A stretch of DNA of 64,000 nt from Alloacidobacterium dinghuense. Lineage in GTDB: Bacteria; Acidobacteriota; Terriglobia; Terriglobales; Acidobacteriaceae. A model generated the notes under the pieces. The model made no database searches. It was not told the DNA's origin and saw only the letters and a program-made list of their open reading frames with translations. Below are positions 1-8,165 of this stretch, one piece after another. Both the position numbers and the translations under genes were made by a program. How positions within the stretch are numbered: the stretch's first letter is position 1; each line of letters opens with the position of its first letter. Where the stretch lies: assembly GCF_014274465.1 (NCBI RefSeq), contig NZ_CP060394.1, positions 1,984,001 to 2,048,000 on the forward strand, written 5' to 3'.

Positions 1-4
1 CTTG

Positions 5-29
5 ACGAGAAATTCTCGTAATACGAGAA
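5..29. promoter_or_regulatory. operator-like cluster of three ACGAGAA half-sites
   Basis: ACGAGAA occurs at 5-11 and 23-29, and its reverse complement TTCTCGT at 13-19, so two perfect dyads share the middle half-site (spacers of 1 and 3 bases). Such alternating 7-base half-sites are typical of a dimeric repressor operator. The site lies about 290 bases before the PhoU-like gene, but the gene it controls may be outside the window. The regulator family is not identified. Confidence 0.45.
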
Positions 30-41
30 ACGCCTTGGCCC

Positions 42-74
42 TCGCTCATTGACCCCTTCGTGGTCAATGAGCGA
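42..74. repeat. perfect 13-bp inverted repeat
   Basis: TCGCTCATTGACC at 42-54 is exactly complementary to GGTCAATGAGCGA at 62-74, with a 7-base loop CCTTCGT. The hairpin is strong, but no T-tract follows on either strand, so it is not a standard intrinsic terminator. It could be an RNA-processing stem, a protein-binding dyad or the end of a gene located upstream of the window. Confidence 0.6.
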
Positions 75-319
75 ACACTCAGCATCGTTCATCGAGAAGG
101 ACCATTGCCATCCATTTTCGTTCAGTCCGGTTGTCTTGAATGCTAAGCGATGGGATCTGTGCGGGGGGCCGTGTCACCCATCGGAATTTCTTCGCTGCGC
201 GGATGGTTTCGGCCCAAAAATATCGCTTTCCTAAGTGCGAACGTACGAGACAAAGCAGTTTTCTGAATGCATCGTTGTTCGACGTGCGCAATTCAATAAT
301 GAAACCGAAGGAAGGCACG

Positions 320-796
320 ATGAAAAACGTTGCCGTCGCATCGTTGCGTGCCACCTCCGGAAGCTCGACAGGATTTATGGAACAGACAGACATTTATCAA
401 TACATACAGACCCTGCGTTTACATCTTCTGGACATGTCGAGAGTGTCCCAACGAGGCGTTGACTACTCCATCAAAGCCTATAGATTGGGCTGTCCCGAGT
501 TTTGTGCAAGCGTTCGAGACAACACCGATGAAATCAACATACTCCATCGTGAGATCACTGAGATCGTACAGGAATTGCTCCTGATGGAACTTGCGCGCGA
601 GTCAGACCTGCGCTTCACTCTAGCCTCCGCACGAATTTGTAATGCATTGCAAGCAATGCATAGCCAAGCTGTCGAAATTGCGCGAAACAGCATGCGTCTT
701 CTGGAAAGTGGCGGACTCAGATGCACAGACCTCACCACAATGGGCGATGTTGTCAACAGCCTGGTGCGATTGTGTGAAACAAGTGAATGTCTGTGA
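320..796 (+). CDS. PhoU-like domain protein
   Basis: This 158-residue, mostly helical protein resembles one three-helix half of PhoU: residues about 35-145 include a run like HSQAVEIARNSMRLLESG, the usual final PhoU helix. PhoU proteins modulate phosphate signalling through the PstSCAB transporter and PhoR kinase. Full-length PhoU has two such repeats (about 220 residues), so this is a single-repeat, stand-alone form. The ATG at 320 is preferred over upstream in-frame starts because GAAGGA lies just before it. No pst or pho gene is adjacent, so a role in phosphate control is an inference from the fold only. A generic helical-bundle protein is the alternative. Confidence 0.6.
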   Translation: MKNVAVASLRATSGSSTGFMEQTDIYQYIQTLRLHLLDMSRVSQRGVDYSIKAYRLGCPEFCASVRDNTDEINILHREITEIVQELLLMELARESDLRFTLASARICNALQAMHSQAVEIARNSMRLLESGGLRCTDLTTMGDVVNSLVRLCETSECL

Positions 797-1065
797 ACGC
801 GTCTCGGAGCAATTTCAATTTTTTCACCCGCCGCTACGGTGAATAAAAGGCGAACAATTGGTGATAGAGCACCGGCGCTTCTGTCTATTGAATCTGCGGC
901 CGGTCGATGGGATTCGATGTACTCAGCAAGTGCGGCGACAACGTACCGATCCGCCGCGGAAAGTGGGTTTCGGGCGCATACTACACGAAATGACTGTAGC
1001 GCAGGAGTCCGAAAGCGGTTCGCCCTTTGATCGCGATCTTCGTAGCATTGTCGTTGGAGTGGAGT

Positions 1066-1470
1066 ATGCAACGGCTTCTGGGCACGTTTCCCAATCGAAG
1101 CGCGGGCCTGGCGCTGCTGATTCTTCGACTGGCTGTAGCCGCCGCCCTGATATTAAGCGCGCGGCTTTGTCCCGGGCCGGAGACAGAGGTGGTTTTGGCT
1201 CTCTCGCGGATGGCAGCAGTCTTGATCATAGTGGGTTGGTACACGCGCCTGGCAGCCACATCGGCGGTGCCGGTTTCTTTGTGCACTTTCTGGGTTTGCT
1301 GCGAACCTGGGGTAGATGCATTGCGGATCAATGCGCTTATGATCGCTATACTGGTCGCCATTGGGCTGTTAGGGGCGGGTGCCTATTCTGTGGATGCAAG
1401 GCTTTATGGCAGGCGCAGGCTGGTGGTCGGACGCCCGCGAAGTGAGTTGGAGCGGAGGGGGACGCCATGA
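1066..1470 (+). CDS. small integral membrane protein, DoxX-like
   Basis: This 134-residue protein has about four hydrophobic segments (roughly 13-33, 43-60, 65-80, 90-112). A C-terminal AYSVDARLYGRRRLV signature resembles proteins annotated as DoxX-like in Acidobacteriota. DoxX-type proteins are small four-helix membrane proteins, some linked to quinone redox chemistry. The ATG at 1066 has a GGAG six bases upstream; an earlier in-frame start at 1027 lacks one. It overlaps the following response-regulator gene by 4 bases, so the two are probably translated together. Its substrate cannot be told from sequence. Confidence 0.6.
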   Translation: MQRLLGTFPNRSAGLALLILRLAVAAALILSARLCPGPETEVVLALSRMAAVLIIVGWYTRLAATSAVPVSLCTFWVCCEPGVDALRINALMIAILVAIGLLGAGAYSVDARLYGRRRLVVGRPRSELERRGTP

Positions 1471-2108
1471 GTACAACACCGGTGAGCGCCGAGCGAATTC
1501 GAATCCTTACCGTCGACGACCATCCCCTGATCCTCGAAGGGATTGCCAGCGTGCTGCATCGGCAGCCCGATATGGAGTTGGTGGGCGAAGCTTCGAATGG
1601 ATATGAGGCCATCGAGGCGTTTGCGAAGCTCAGGCCCGATGTGGCTTTGATCGACCTGCAGATGCCAGGTATGAATGGGATTGATACCATTAGCGCGATT
1701 CTTGAAAAGTGGCCGGCCGCATGCTGCAGAGTGCTCACCACCTATGCCGGAGATGTGCAGGCAACGCGCGCATTGAAGGCCGGCGCCAAGGGGTATCTGC
1801 TTAAGAGCATGCTGCGCAAAGAACTGGTTGATACCATACGCACCGTTCACTCCGGCAAAAGCCGCATACCAGCCGAGATCGCTACGGAACTGGCCAGTCA
1901 CCTTACTTCAGACGCTCTGTCGGCGCGCGAAATTGAGGTGCTGCGCATGGTCAGAGAAGGTTGCTCCAACAAAATAGTCGCCGACCGTCTGGTGATTTCT
2001 GAGGACACGGTTAAAGGGCACATGCGCAGCATCCTTTCCAAGCTGAACGCAAATGACCGCACGCATGCGGTGATAATCGCCGTAAGACGCGGCTTCATCG
2101 AAGGCTGA
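1467..2108 (+). CDS. NarL/FixJ-family response regulator with LuxR-type DNA-binding domain
   Basis: This is a two-domain regulator of 213 residues. The receiver domain (about 11-125) has the acidic pair D17-D18, the phosphoacceptor D63 within DLQMPG, and the conserved lysine in GAKGYLLK. The LuxR/GerE helix-turn-helix (about 148-210) begins LSAREIEVLRMVREG and contains SEDTVKGHMRSILSKL. A sensor kinase would phosphorylate D63 and so activate DNA binding. No histidine kinase is adjacent. The 4-base overlap with the membrane protein upstream is unusual and makes that protein a possible partner. Identity as a regulator is clear; its targets are unknown. Confidence 0.93.
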   Translation: MSTTPVSAERIRILTVDDHPLILEGIASVLHRQPDMELVGEASNGYEAIEAFAKLRPDVALIDLQMPGMNGIDTISAILEKWPAACCRVLTTYAGDVQATRALKAGAKGYLLKSMLRKELVDTIRTVHSGKSRIPAEIATELASHLTSDALSAREIEVLRMVREGCSNKIVADRLVISEDTVKGHMRSILSKLNANDRTHAVIIAVRRGFIEG

Positions 2109-2659
2109 ATCAGGCGATGATCGCTTCCCTTTCCATCTCCTGCGTCTTCTGCGCTGCAATATAACGATGGACGTATGACACCACGACAGATCCTTCTCCC
2201 ACAGCATTGGCGTGCAGCGCCAGCTAAGACGAATCTGCCCCGTGGGGCTGACGTGCATACCTATGGAGTCCCCCGAGTTGATTTAATCGCAGAAGGGCAA
2301 CCAGCATCCTAATAGGTGACGTTTTTTTAACGGCATCACTGCTCCGAATTGGCGCAGAACACGCATGCTCATAATTAGGCCGTCTACCTCATGAATTGAG
2401 CAAACAACGGTTCCCCATGATCGCGACACCCGCAATCTCTGCACCACAGGATAAAACTTTCGATCTTCGACACTTTCCGTTGGCTGGCTGCCGCCTACAC
2501 TTTATTGCAATCATCGCATTCTTCACGGTGATGGGGACGTAATCAATTCAATACTTTTAGATTTTTTCAGTCTCCTCGTGTTCTGCTGATCCAGAAGTCT
2601 GTCGGAACACACAAACCATGGCAAAAGATCAATCCAATGGCCACGAGGCTCTCGCCCTC

Positions 2660-2782
2660 CTATCTCACCTTCCAGCCGACTCGCACCATAACCCCGAGGA
2701 CAAACAGACCTCCTAGGATCACAATCAGAAAGCACCACGTGTAGGTAGACAATGACGGCCCTTTTTCGTTTTCCCTTGCCAC
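2660..2782 (-). CDS. possible 40-residue single-pass membrane peptide
   Basis: A GTG-initiated frame encodes a charged N-terminus (VARENEKGPS), one strongly hydrophobic helix (about 16-33, with WCFLIVILGGLFVLGVMV) and a basic tail ending WKVR. This follows the positive-inside pattern of a small membrane protein. GGGAG lies about ten bases upstream of the GTG. It overlaps a longer but less plausible frame on the same strand. No family is recognised. The call rests only on the clean helix, start signal and tail. Confidence 0.4.
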   Translation of the reverse strand: MARENEKGPSLSTYTWCFLIVILGGLFVLGVMVRVGWKVR

Positions 2783-2885
2783 TTACATAGGTCTCCCAGT
2801 CGGGCAACTATCCTAGCACCCAGTTTTAGAGCCACAACTTAATCTTCAGAGAGTTACGGGCGGCCTAGTCAACAAAGTTCCGTGA

Positions 2886-3503
2886 TCGCTGTCGGCTGCG
2901 ACTGCGCAACTTCGGTTGCCCATACGATGCACGAACAGCCCATTGTTCGCAAAAGTGCCTTTCGCGGCATGTGGGGTGGTATACATCGTTCTGGTGGTGA
3001 TCTTGGCAGATGTCGTACCTGAAAAGTTCTTCCCCGCGAGACCGTGACGTTGTCACCAGCTTCTTCGCCCTGTTTTTCGGGATGTTTCGAATATTCTCGG
3101 GACTCGCGATCCTGGCACGGATGGCCTATGTTGTGTCACGGCGCGTTGATCGCGGAGATCCGCGTCAAAGACGACCTCAACCTCTGCTACGATCATCGGG
3201 CTCGCCCTGACGCTAATCGCACTACTTCCAACCAGTCTGCACGATCACATCATCTCAGCTATTCAATCAGCCCGGTCACTTGCGAATTGGATGGCGCAAG
3301 ACTCAGGTAGAAGGTGCCTGATTACTGGCTCTGCCGGGATGGTTGCGCTTTCGACGAAAATTCAATCGATTGCAAACCTTGCAGCGCCAGGGATATATCC
3401 CGAAAAGTGGAAGTACGTGTTTCTGGAAAAGGCCCTGTCTTTTGCTGCGAGCCAACTCACCATCGCACGATGCGCAGCGTCCCATGTTCAAAATGATAGC
3501 TGA
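2886..3503 (+). pseudogene. possible decayed membrane-protein gene
   Basis: Hydrophobic segments follow one another on the plus strand but need frame changes. One frame reads GVVYIVLVVILADVVPEKFF at about 2973-3032 and then stops. A second frame carries VVTSFFALFFGMFRIFSG from about 3049. The first frame resumes with TIIGLALTLIALLPTSL at about 3189-3239. Three membrane-like segments in series, broken by shifts and stops, fit an eroded gene. Composition bias alone could also give this pattern, so the call is weak. Confidence 0.22.
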
Positions 3504-3556
3504 GTTGTCAACAACAAAGGATTAAAAGAGTCGGGCTATCGCCGACGCTCTGTGCT

Positions 3557-4843
3557 TCATTGGCCGGGTGAGCTATGACTCACCGCGCCCTTCTGCGCCG
3601 TCTCCCACTGCTGAATCGTCATCACGCAGCGAAATCCCAGGTGATTCGTGCCGGTATCAACATCGCCTTTGCCGCGCGTGCCCACCATGTACCGCGAGCA
3701 GTATTGGTCCGTGCAGAGAAACGAGCCGCCACGATGAACCTTCTTGGCATGCCCCGGCTCTGCGGGATCATACGCTGAATCCGGCCCCTGAGGATTCCGC
3801 GCTACTCCCATCGACTTTAGCTGCTGATAATAATCCGGACGGTACCAGTCGCTGGTCCACTGCCACACATTTCCCGCCATGTCGTATAGCCCATATCCAT
3901 TCGCAGGAAACTGCGCGACTGGAGCAATTCCCGTGTAGCCATCCTCTCCCGCGTCTTTATCCGGAAAATGTCCCTGATGCGTATTGGCCATCCACTTTCC
4001 ATGCGGACGAAACTCATCTCCCCACACGTAAGGTTTGCCCGCAAGCCCGCCGCGCGCTGCAAACTCCCACTCCGCCTCCGTCGGAAGCCTCTTCCCTGCC
4101 CATTTCGCGTACGCCTGCACATCTTCGTAAGCCACGTGCACCACTGGATAGTTGTCTTTCCCCACAATGCTGCTGTTTGGTCCTAGAGGATGACGCCAGT
4201 TCGCTCCCGGCACATACGTCCACCACTGAAAATAGTTGTCAAGCGGAACAGGATGATTGGGCGGCGCAAAGACAACTGAGCCCGCTACCAAATTCTCCGG
4301 AGGCGCATCCGGATAATCCTCCGCGCGCGGTTTACGCTCAGCGACAGTTACATATCCTGTCGCCTTTACAAACTTTTCGAACTCCGCATTCGTGACGTCT
4401 GTCTTATCCATGAAGAAGCCGTCAACATACACGCGGTGGATTGGCCGCGAATCCACCGTAGCCTTCATGCCCACATCGTCCATCTCCGGCGGATCCTGCG
4501 CTCCCATCGAGAACTCTCCACCCGGAATCCAGGCCATTCCCTGCGGAGACTTCGCCGGAGCTGGCGTGGGGTTCGGAGCTGTAGGCTCAAAAACAACTCT
4601 TTTCACCGCCACCAATGAGCTCTTCGCGCCCGCATCAGCCCTCTTCATCCCAGATGCAGCATTCTCATTCGCATCCGTCGCAGAAACTTCGGGAGCCTTT
4701 GCTGCGACTCGTGAAGAGCGCATGTAGACACCGACACAGGCGGCCACCGCCAGAACAATCACAACGCCTGCAATCCAGACTCGCTTTCTGTCAGGCGTCG
4801 CCGGCGTCTCTTTTCTGCTCTTCGATGCAGTGGGCTTTTTCAT
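3557..4843 (-). CDS. formylglycine-generating enzyme (sulfatase-modifying factor family)
   Basis: This 428-residue protein has a membrane anchor (about 22-41), a proline/alanine-rich linker, then a full FGE-sulfatase domain from about residue 103 (MAWIPGGEFSMG) to the end. The C-terminal block RGGSFLCTDQYCSRY keeps both catalytic cysteines (about C377 and C382, four residues apart), followed by NHLGFRC. So it should be an active enzyme that converts a sulfatase active-site cysteine to formylglycine, rather than one of the cysteine-less relatives. The anchor puts the domain on the periplasmic side. The ATG at 4843 follows GAGG; a TTG two codons earlier is less likely. No sulfatase lies in the window, so its client must be elsewhere. 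Confidence 0.85.
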   Translation of the reverse strand: MKKPTASKSRKETPATPDRKRVWIAGVVIVLAVAACVGVYMRSSRVAAKAPEVSATDANENAASGMKRADAGAKSSLVAVKRVVFEPTAPNPTPAPAKSPQGMAWIPGGEFSMGAQDPPEMDDVGMKATVDSRPIHRVYVDGFFMDKTDVTNAEFEKFVKATGYVTVAERKPRAEDYPDAPPENLVAGSVVFAPPNHPVPLDNYFQWWTYVPGANWRHPLGPNSSIVGKDNYPVVHVAYEDVQAYAKWAGKRLPTEAEWEFAARGGLAGKPYVWGDEFRPHGKWMANTHQGHFPDKDAGEDGYTGIAPVAQFPANGYGLYDMAGNVWQWTSDWYRPDYYQQLKSMGVARNPQGPDSAYDPAEPGHAKKVHRGGSFLCTDQYCSRYMVGTRGKGDVDTGTNHLGFRCVMTIQQWETAQKGAVSHSSPGQ

Positions 4844-5233
4844 CGTCAACCTCTACGCCACTATCTTCCCTCGCCCGCTATCCAGCGATAATAAGGATTA
4901 TCCGCTTCCGCAGTCATAACGCGCTGGATGCGCATGATTTTCCAGGCCGGATGGCTGATCCCGCTCTTTCTTCGGAAACAAATAATTTAGGCGCTTCTCT
5001 CCTTGCCAAGGGCGAGGGCGGTTCATGGAACGGTACACGCATGGTTTCCTTGCTGAAGGCTCATCGCAAGACTCGGCTCGCAAACTCGGCAAAGCGTCGG
5101 GGATTGCTGAAGCTGAACCCTTGAAGCTGTCTCGGATGAGCGCCCAAGTGCAATTCTCTCTACTGAGCTGCCCCCTATTTTTTCGCAAATTCCTCTTTTT
5201 GCAGGCGGTTACGAGGTGTGGTGGTTTGTGAGG

Positions 5234-5257
5234 GACGCACTTCGTGCGTGTCTTTTT
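5234..5257 (+). terminator. hairpin with T-tract
   Basis: ACGCAC and GTGCGT pair across a TTC loop, followed by TGTCTTTTT. It has the form of a weak intrinsic terminator on the plus strand. No plus-strand gene lies immediately upstream, so its purpose is unclear. Confidence 0.4.
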
Positions 5258-5261
5258 AGAC

Positions 5262-5299
5262 CCACCCTATCTTCGCGGAGACACGCGAAGACAGGATGG
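5262..5299. repeat. imperfect 16-bp inverted repeat, REP-like
   Basis: CCACCCTATCTTCGCG (5262-5277) pairs with CGCGAAGACAGGATGG (5284-5299) with two mismatches and a six-base loop GAGACA. It is followed by GGCACCCGGCACC. The form resembles the scattered palindromic intergenic repeats seen in acidobacterial genomes; confirming that needs the rest of the genome. Confidence 0.6.
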
Positions 5300-5435
5300 G
5301 GCACCCGGCACCCTATTGGTTAAGAGTCCCAAGGTCACCCTCTCCTATATGATTTTGTAAAATCTTCTTTTTACAGCTGGTTACGGTCGAACTCTGCTGT
5401 CTATATATGAAGCTATTGAGGCGCCCAAAAGAAAC

Positions 5436-5463
5436 GCCCGCCATCTAAGCGGGCTTATTTTTC
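5436..5463 (+). terminator. intrinsic terminator
   Basis: GCCCGC (5436-5441) pairs with GCGGGC (5449-5454) across a seven-base loop, followed directly by TTATTTTTCTCTT. The T-run is on the plus strand, where no protein gene precedes it. It may end an unannotated short RNA from this intergenic block. Confidence 0.6.
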
Positions 5464-5612
5464 TCTTCTACTTCTAGTTTAGCAATTTGACACGAATAAT
5501 ACGCCAAATTTGTCGGACAGTTTTTGCTTTGGAATGTGTTGGTTAGGAACTTTCTTTCGGCCTTGGGGCTTGACGATGATTCTCTGGGATCTTGCGGGAT
5601 CTCGCTTGATTC

Positions 5613-5867
5613 CTATCCGGCTTTCGGCATGACATCGCGTTCCCGCATTGGATCGAGCATTCCAAAATGCTCCAATCCGGTGCGAATCAAACACAGCTTT
5701 GCATTGACTTCGACTGCATCTTTCTCGGAAAGCGATAAATGCGGCAAGGCCTGCAGAACGGTCTCGTACGATCTTCTGGCATCTTTGCACATCTGCTTGC
5801 GACGATCCCAATTGAAGGAATGAGACGCGATATCGAGAAATAGCAAGGCCAATTTCAGTTCGGTCAT
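5613..5867 (-). CDS. small helical protein of unknown function
   Basis: From the ATG at 5867 this encodes 84 residues beginning MTELKLALLFLDIASHS and ending with an acidic/basic helix around SLSEKDAVEVNAKLCLIRTGLEHFG. It looks like a soluble helical-hairpin protein. The frame stays open further upstream (to 6206), including a CSRCGE stretch, so a longer product starting at about 5942 or beyond cannot be excluded; MTEL is chosen because conserved-looking helical sequence starts there. I recall similar small proteins in Acidobacteriota, but no function is known to me. Confidence 0.5.
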   Translation of the reverse strand: MTELKLALLFLDIASHSFNWDRRKQMCKDARRSYETVLQALPHLSLSEKDAVEVNAKLCLIRTGLEHFGMLDPMRERDVMPKAG

Positions 5868-6170
5868 GATGAACTGGCTTCCCTGCTTGTCGGATTCATT
5901 TCGTAACTTTCTGAAGGCTTTAGATTGGTTTATCCTCATGCATTCTCTGAGCGTTTTGGGGGATTTACGAACAAAGCCGACTACGGACTCTCCGCAACGG
6001 GAGCAGTCAATAACAGCCCATATCATATAAGGTTCGGATGCCTCGATATTCAAGAGGGTTGGGCGCGCGCCTTTCCTTCGCAGCGCTGCTGATTTTTCAT
6101 TCGGTGGGAGTAGAATTTGGTCCGTTCTCACAATGGCTGTGCAGGACGACCATGATGGATGCAGAAGCCA

Positions 6171-6218
6171 ACTGTTGAACACGTCCCGCAGTAAACTGTT
6201 GAACACGTCCCGCAGTAA
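6171..6218. repeat. perfect 24-bp tandem duplication
   Basis: A 24-base unit beginning ACTGTTGAACACGTCCCGCA occurs twice in a row (6171-6194 and 6195-6218) with no mismatch, ending 35 bases before the start codon of the secreted protein gene downstream. A recent slippage event in the leader or promoter is likely. Confidence 0.85.
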
Positions 6219-6252
6219 ACAGAGTCAGCGAAGTCTCGGCGGAAGGAGTTCT

Positions 6253-6969
6253 ATGAAGATTCGAATTGCAACGATTATCCCGATTCTTGTTATGACGGTT
6301 GTACCTGTTCTTTGGTGCCAGGATCAGGGCGGAGGAGGCGGGGCTAAGGAGCGGGTGGCGCAACTGAAGCAGTCTCTGGCAGCGAACCGGCAAGCACTGA
6401 CGAAGTACGAGTGGACGCAGACGACGCAGGTGAACCTCAAAGGGCAAACCACGAAAGACGATACGTATACGTGCCGCTACGGCCCGGATGGCCAGGTACA
6501 GAAGACCTTGCTCGGCCCGAGCCCTATTCAGCAAAAGCAGATACCAACGTCGGGAATCAAGGGAAAGATCGCGCAGAAAAAAGTGGCTGAAATGCAGGAC
6601 TATACATCGCGCCTGAAGAGTCTGATCAGCCACTACGCGCCGCCCAATCCGGAGATGATACAGAACGCCGTGCGAGCCGGCAACGTAAGCGTGAATCCTC
6701 AAGGTGGCGTGGTCTCCTTGATCTTCACGAATTTCTACAAGAGCGGCGACAAGGTCACCTTTGGCTTCAATCCGGCGGCCAAGAAGCTGGTGAGCTATGA
6801 CGTAAATACCTGGCTGGACGATCCGCAAAACGACATTGTGACGATGACCAACCAGTTTGCAAGCTTGCCGAATGGCGTAACTTATCTGAACACGACGGTC
6901 TTGAATGCTCAGGCGAAGCAAATTCAGGTGACAACCACGAATGACAATTACACGCTGATCTCGCAGTAG
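6253..6969 (+). CDS. secreted protein of unknown function
   Basis: The 238-residue product has a signal peptide (MKIRIATIIPILVMTVVPVLWC, cleavage near residue 22), a glycine run, a helical segment with repeated lysine/glutamine (about 33-60) and a beta-rich C-terminal half with FTNFYKSGDKVTFGF. GGAAGGAG four bases before the ATG at 6253 fixes the start. It is probably periplasmic or outer-membrane associated. I do not recognise a domain. The tandem 24-base repeat just upstream may affect its expression. Confidence 0.7.
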   Translation: MKIRIATIIPILVMTVVPVLWCQDQGGGGGAKERVAQLKQSLAANRQALTKYEWTQTTQVNLKGQTTKDDTYTCRYGPDGQVQKTLLGPSPIQQKQIPTSGIKGKIAQKKVAEMQDYTSRLKSLISHYAPPNPEMIQNAVRAGNVSVNPQGGVVSLIFTNFYKSGDKVTFGFNPAAKKLVSYDVNTWLDDPQNDIVTMTNQFASLPNGVTYLNTTVLNAQAKQIQVTTTNDNYTLISQ

Positions 6970-6972
6970 GGC

Positions 6973-8151
6973 CTATTTGCTCACGATAAGCAGGGTTACT
7001 CCGTGTTTGGGTAACGTGTCGGTGAAGACACCCGTGTGCAGGCCGAGGTCTTTCTGTTTCCAGATGTCACGCAGGTTGGCGCCGCTTTTGAAACCAATGT
7101 CGGCGAGGTCGACGGAAACGTCGCGGTTGTCCCAACTGCGATTGAAGAGGCCGACGGCTACGCGCCCGTTGCTGAGTGGTTTGGTCCACACATCTAAATC
7201 TCCGCTTTGGTAGAGACGGTCACCTTGTTTGCCTAGCGGGTCCTGATCGATGGCGATCGCTTCCTTACTCATCAGGATGCTCTTGTCGATATCGGACATT
7301 TTGCTGAGATCGTTGCCCGCGAGTAGAGGCGCGGCAAGCAAAACCCATAAGCTCATGTGGGTTTTGTACTCGTCTTCAGACATCTTGCCGTTGCCGACTT
7401 CGAGCATATCGGGATCGTTCCAGTGGCCGGGGCCTGCGTATTTGGAGAGGCCAGCCTGACTGAAGCCGATGGTGACCATGCGCCCGTAGGAGTCGTCGAT
7501 ATCGTCGGTGGTCCGCCACATTTGCGCACCAACACTGGGACCCCACTTCCAGGGCTGGTCGACTCCATATTGACAGAGGCTATAGAGGATGGGGCGGCCA
7601 GTGGCTTTGAGCGCGTCTCCCATTTTCTTATATGCGGCGATCATGAGGTTCCTGGCAGCATTGGGATCGTCGGGGTGGTCGGCTTTCTCTTTGTTCATGT
7701 TGCTTTGAAACGAACAGAGATCGTATTTGAGGAAGTCGACACCCCATTCGGCATACATCTTCGCGTCCTGGGCTTCGTGGCCGAGACTTCCCGCGTATCC
7801 GCCGCATGTCTTTGCACCGGGGGACGAGTAGATTCCGAACTTGAGGCCCTTGGAGTGGATGTAGTCGCCGAGCGCTTTCATGTCCGCGAAACGCTCATTG
7901 GGATGCAGGACACCTTGGGCATCTCGCTGGCCTTGCCATGTGTCGTCGACGTTGACGTAGATGTAACCGGCGTCGCGCATGCCGGTGCTGACCAGCATGT
8001 CGGCGGCGGAGCGAACGTCTTCGTCGGTGACGTGTTCAGCGAAGTGGTTCCAACTGTTCCAGCCCATAGGAGGATTGGCGGCGAGTTTCTGGCTAACTGC
8101 GGGCGCGGCAGAGATGAGGATAGAACAGGTCAGTGCGACTATGGTGCGCAT
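6973..8151 (-). CDS. secreted alpha-galactosidase, glycoside hydrolase family 27
   Basis: This 392-residue enzyme has a signal peptide (1-20), a (beta/alpha)8 barrel starting at NPPMGWNSWNHF, and a C-terminal beta domain from about 310. The nucleophile is D144 in FLKYDLCSF, and the acid/base is D217 in WRTTDDIDD; GHWNDPDML is also typical of GH27. It should release terminal alpha-linked galactose from plant oligosaccharides or galactomannan in the periplasm or outside the cell. GGAG seven bases before the ATG supports the start. A LacI-type palindrome 15 bases upstream suggests sugar-responsive repression. alpha-N-acetylgalactosaminidase is an alternative specificity within the family. Confidence 0.92.
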   Translation of the reverse strand: MRTIVALTCSILISAAPAVSQKLAANPPMGWNSWNHFAEHVTDEDVRSAADMLVSTGMRDAGYIYVNVDDTWQGQRDAQGVLHPNERFADMKALGDYIHSKGLKFGIYSSPGAKTCGGYAGSLGHEAQDAKMYAEWGVDFLKYDLCSFQSNMNKEKADHPDDPNAARNLMIAAYKKMGDALKATGRPILYSLCQYGVDQPWKWGPSVGAQMWRTTDDIDDSYGRMVTIGFSQAGLSKYAGPGHWNDPDMLEVGNGKMSEDEYKTHMSLWVLLAAPLLAGNDLSKMSDIDKSILMSKEAIAIDQDPLGKQGDRLYQSGDLDVWTKPLSNGRVAVGLFNRSWDNRDVSVDLADIGFKSGANLRDIWKQKDLGLHTGVFTDTLPKHGVTLLIVSK

Positions 8152-8165
8152 TTCGTGGCTCCAAA

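Larger units (their letters stand above)
2109..3556. other. gene-poor stretch of about 1.4 kb
   Basis: No convincing long gene lies here. What can be seen is a 40-codon membrane peptide on the minus strand (2660-2782), a weak 41-codon plus-strand reading frame at 2417-2542 with a hydrophobic C-terminus, and hydrophobic stretches that switch frame between about 2886 and 3300, suggesting a decayed membrane-protein gene. Other open frames look random. Confidence 0.5.
5186..5385. repeat. two diverged copies of a T-rich motif ending GGTTACG
   Basis: AAATTCCTCTTTTTGCAG followed by GCGGTTACG (5187-5213) and AAATCTTCTTTTTACAG followed by CTGGTTACG (5360-5385) align with a single gap and roughly 80 percent identity by eye. 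They are direct repeats about 170 bases apart that flank the 5262-5299 inverted repeat. This may be an interspersed intergenic repeat of the genome. Confidence 0.4.
4844..5612. other. intergenic block rich in hairpins, no clear gene
   Basis: This block separates two minus-strand genes. It contains a hairpin with T-tract (5234-5257), a long imperfect inverted repeat (5262-5299), two diverged copies of a roughly 27-base motif (about 5186-5212 and 5360-5385), and a good intrinsic terminator (5436-5463). The open frames here lack coding character. A short non-coding transcript ending at about 5460 on the plus strand is possible. Confidence 0.5.

Noticed and set aside
478-1071. 197-codon minus-strand frame over the PhoU-like gene
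   Set aside because: Cysteine- and arginine-rich translation without any domain; the plus strand has a start signal and a family match.
4898-5188. 96-codon minus-strand frame before the FGE gene
   Set aside because: No plausible start signal and a random-looking translation.
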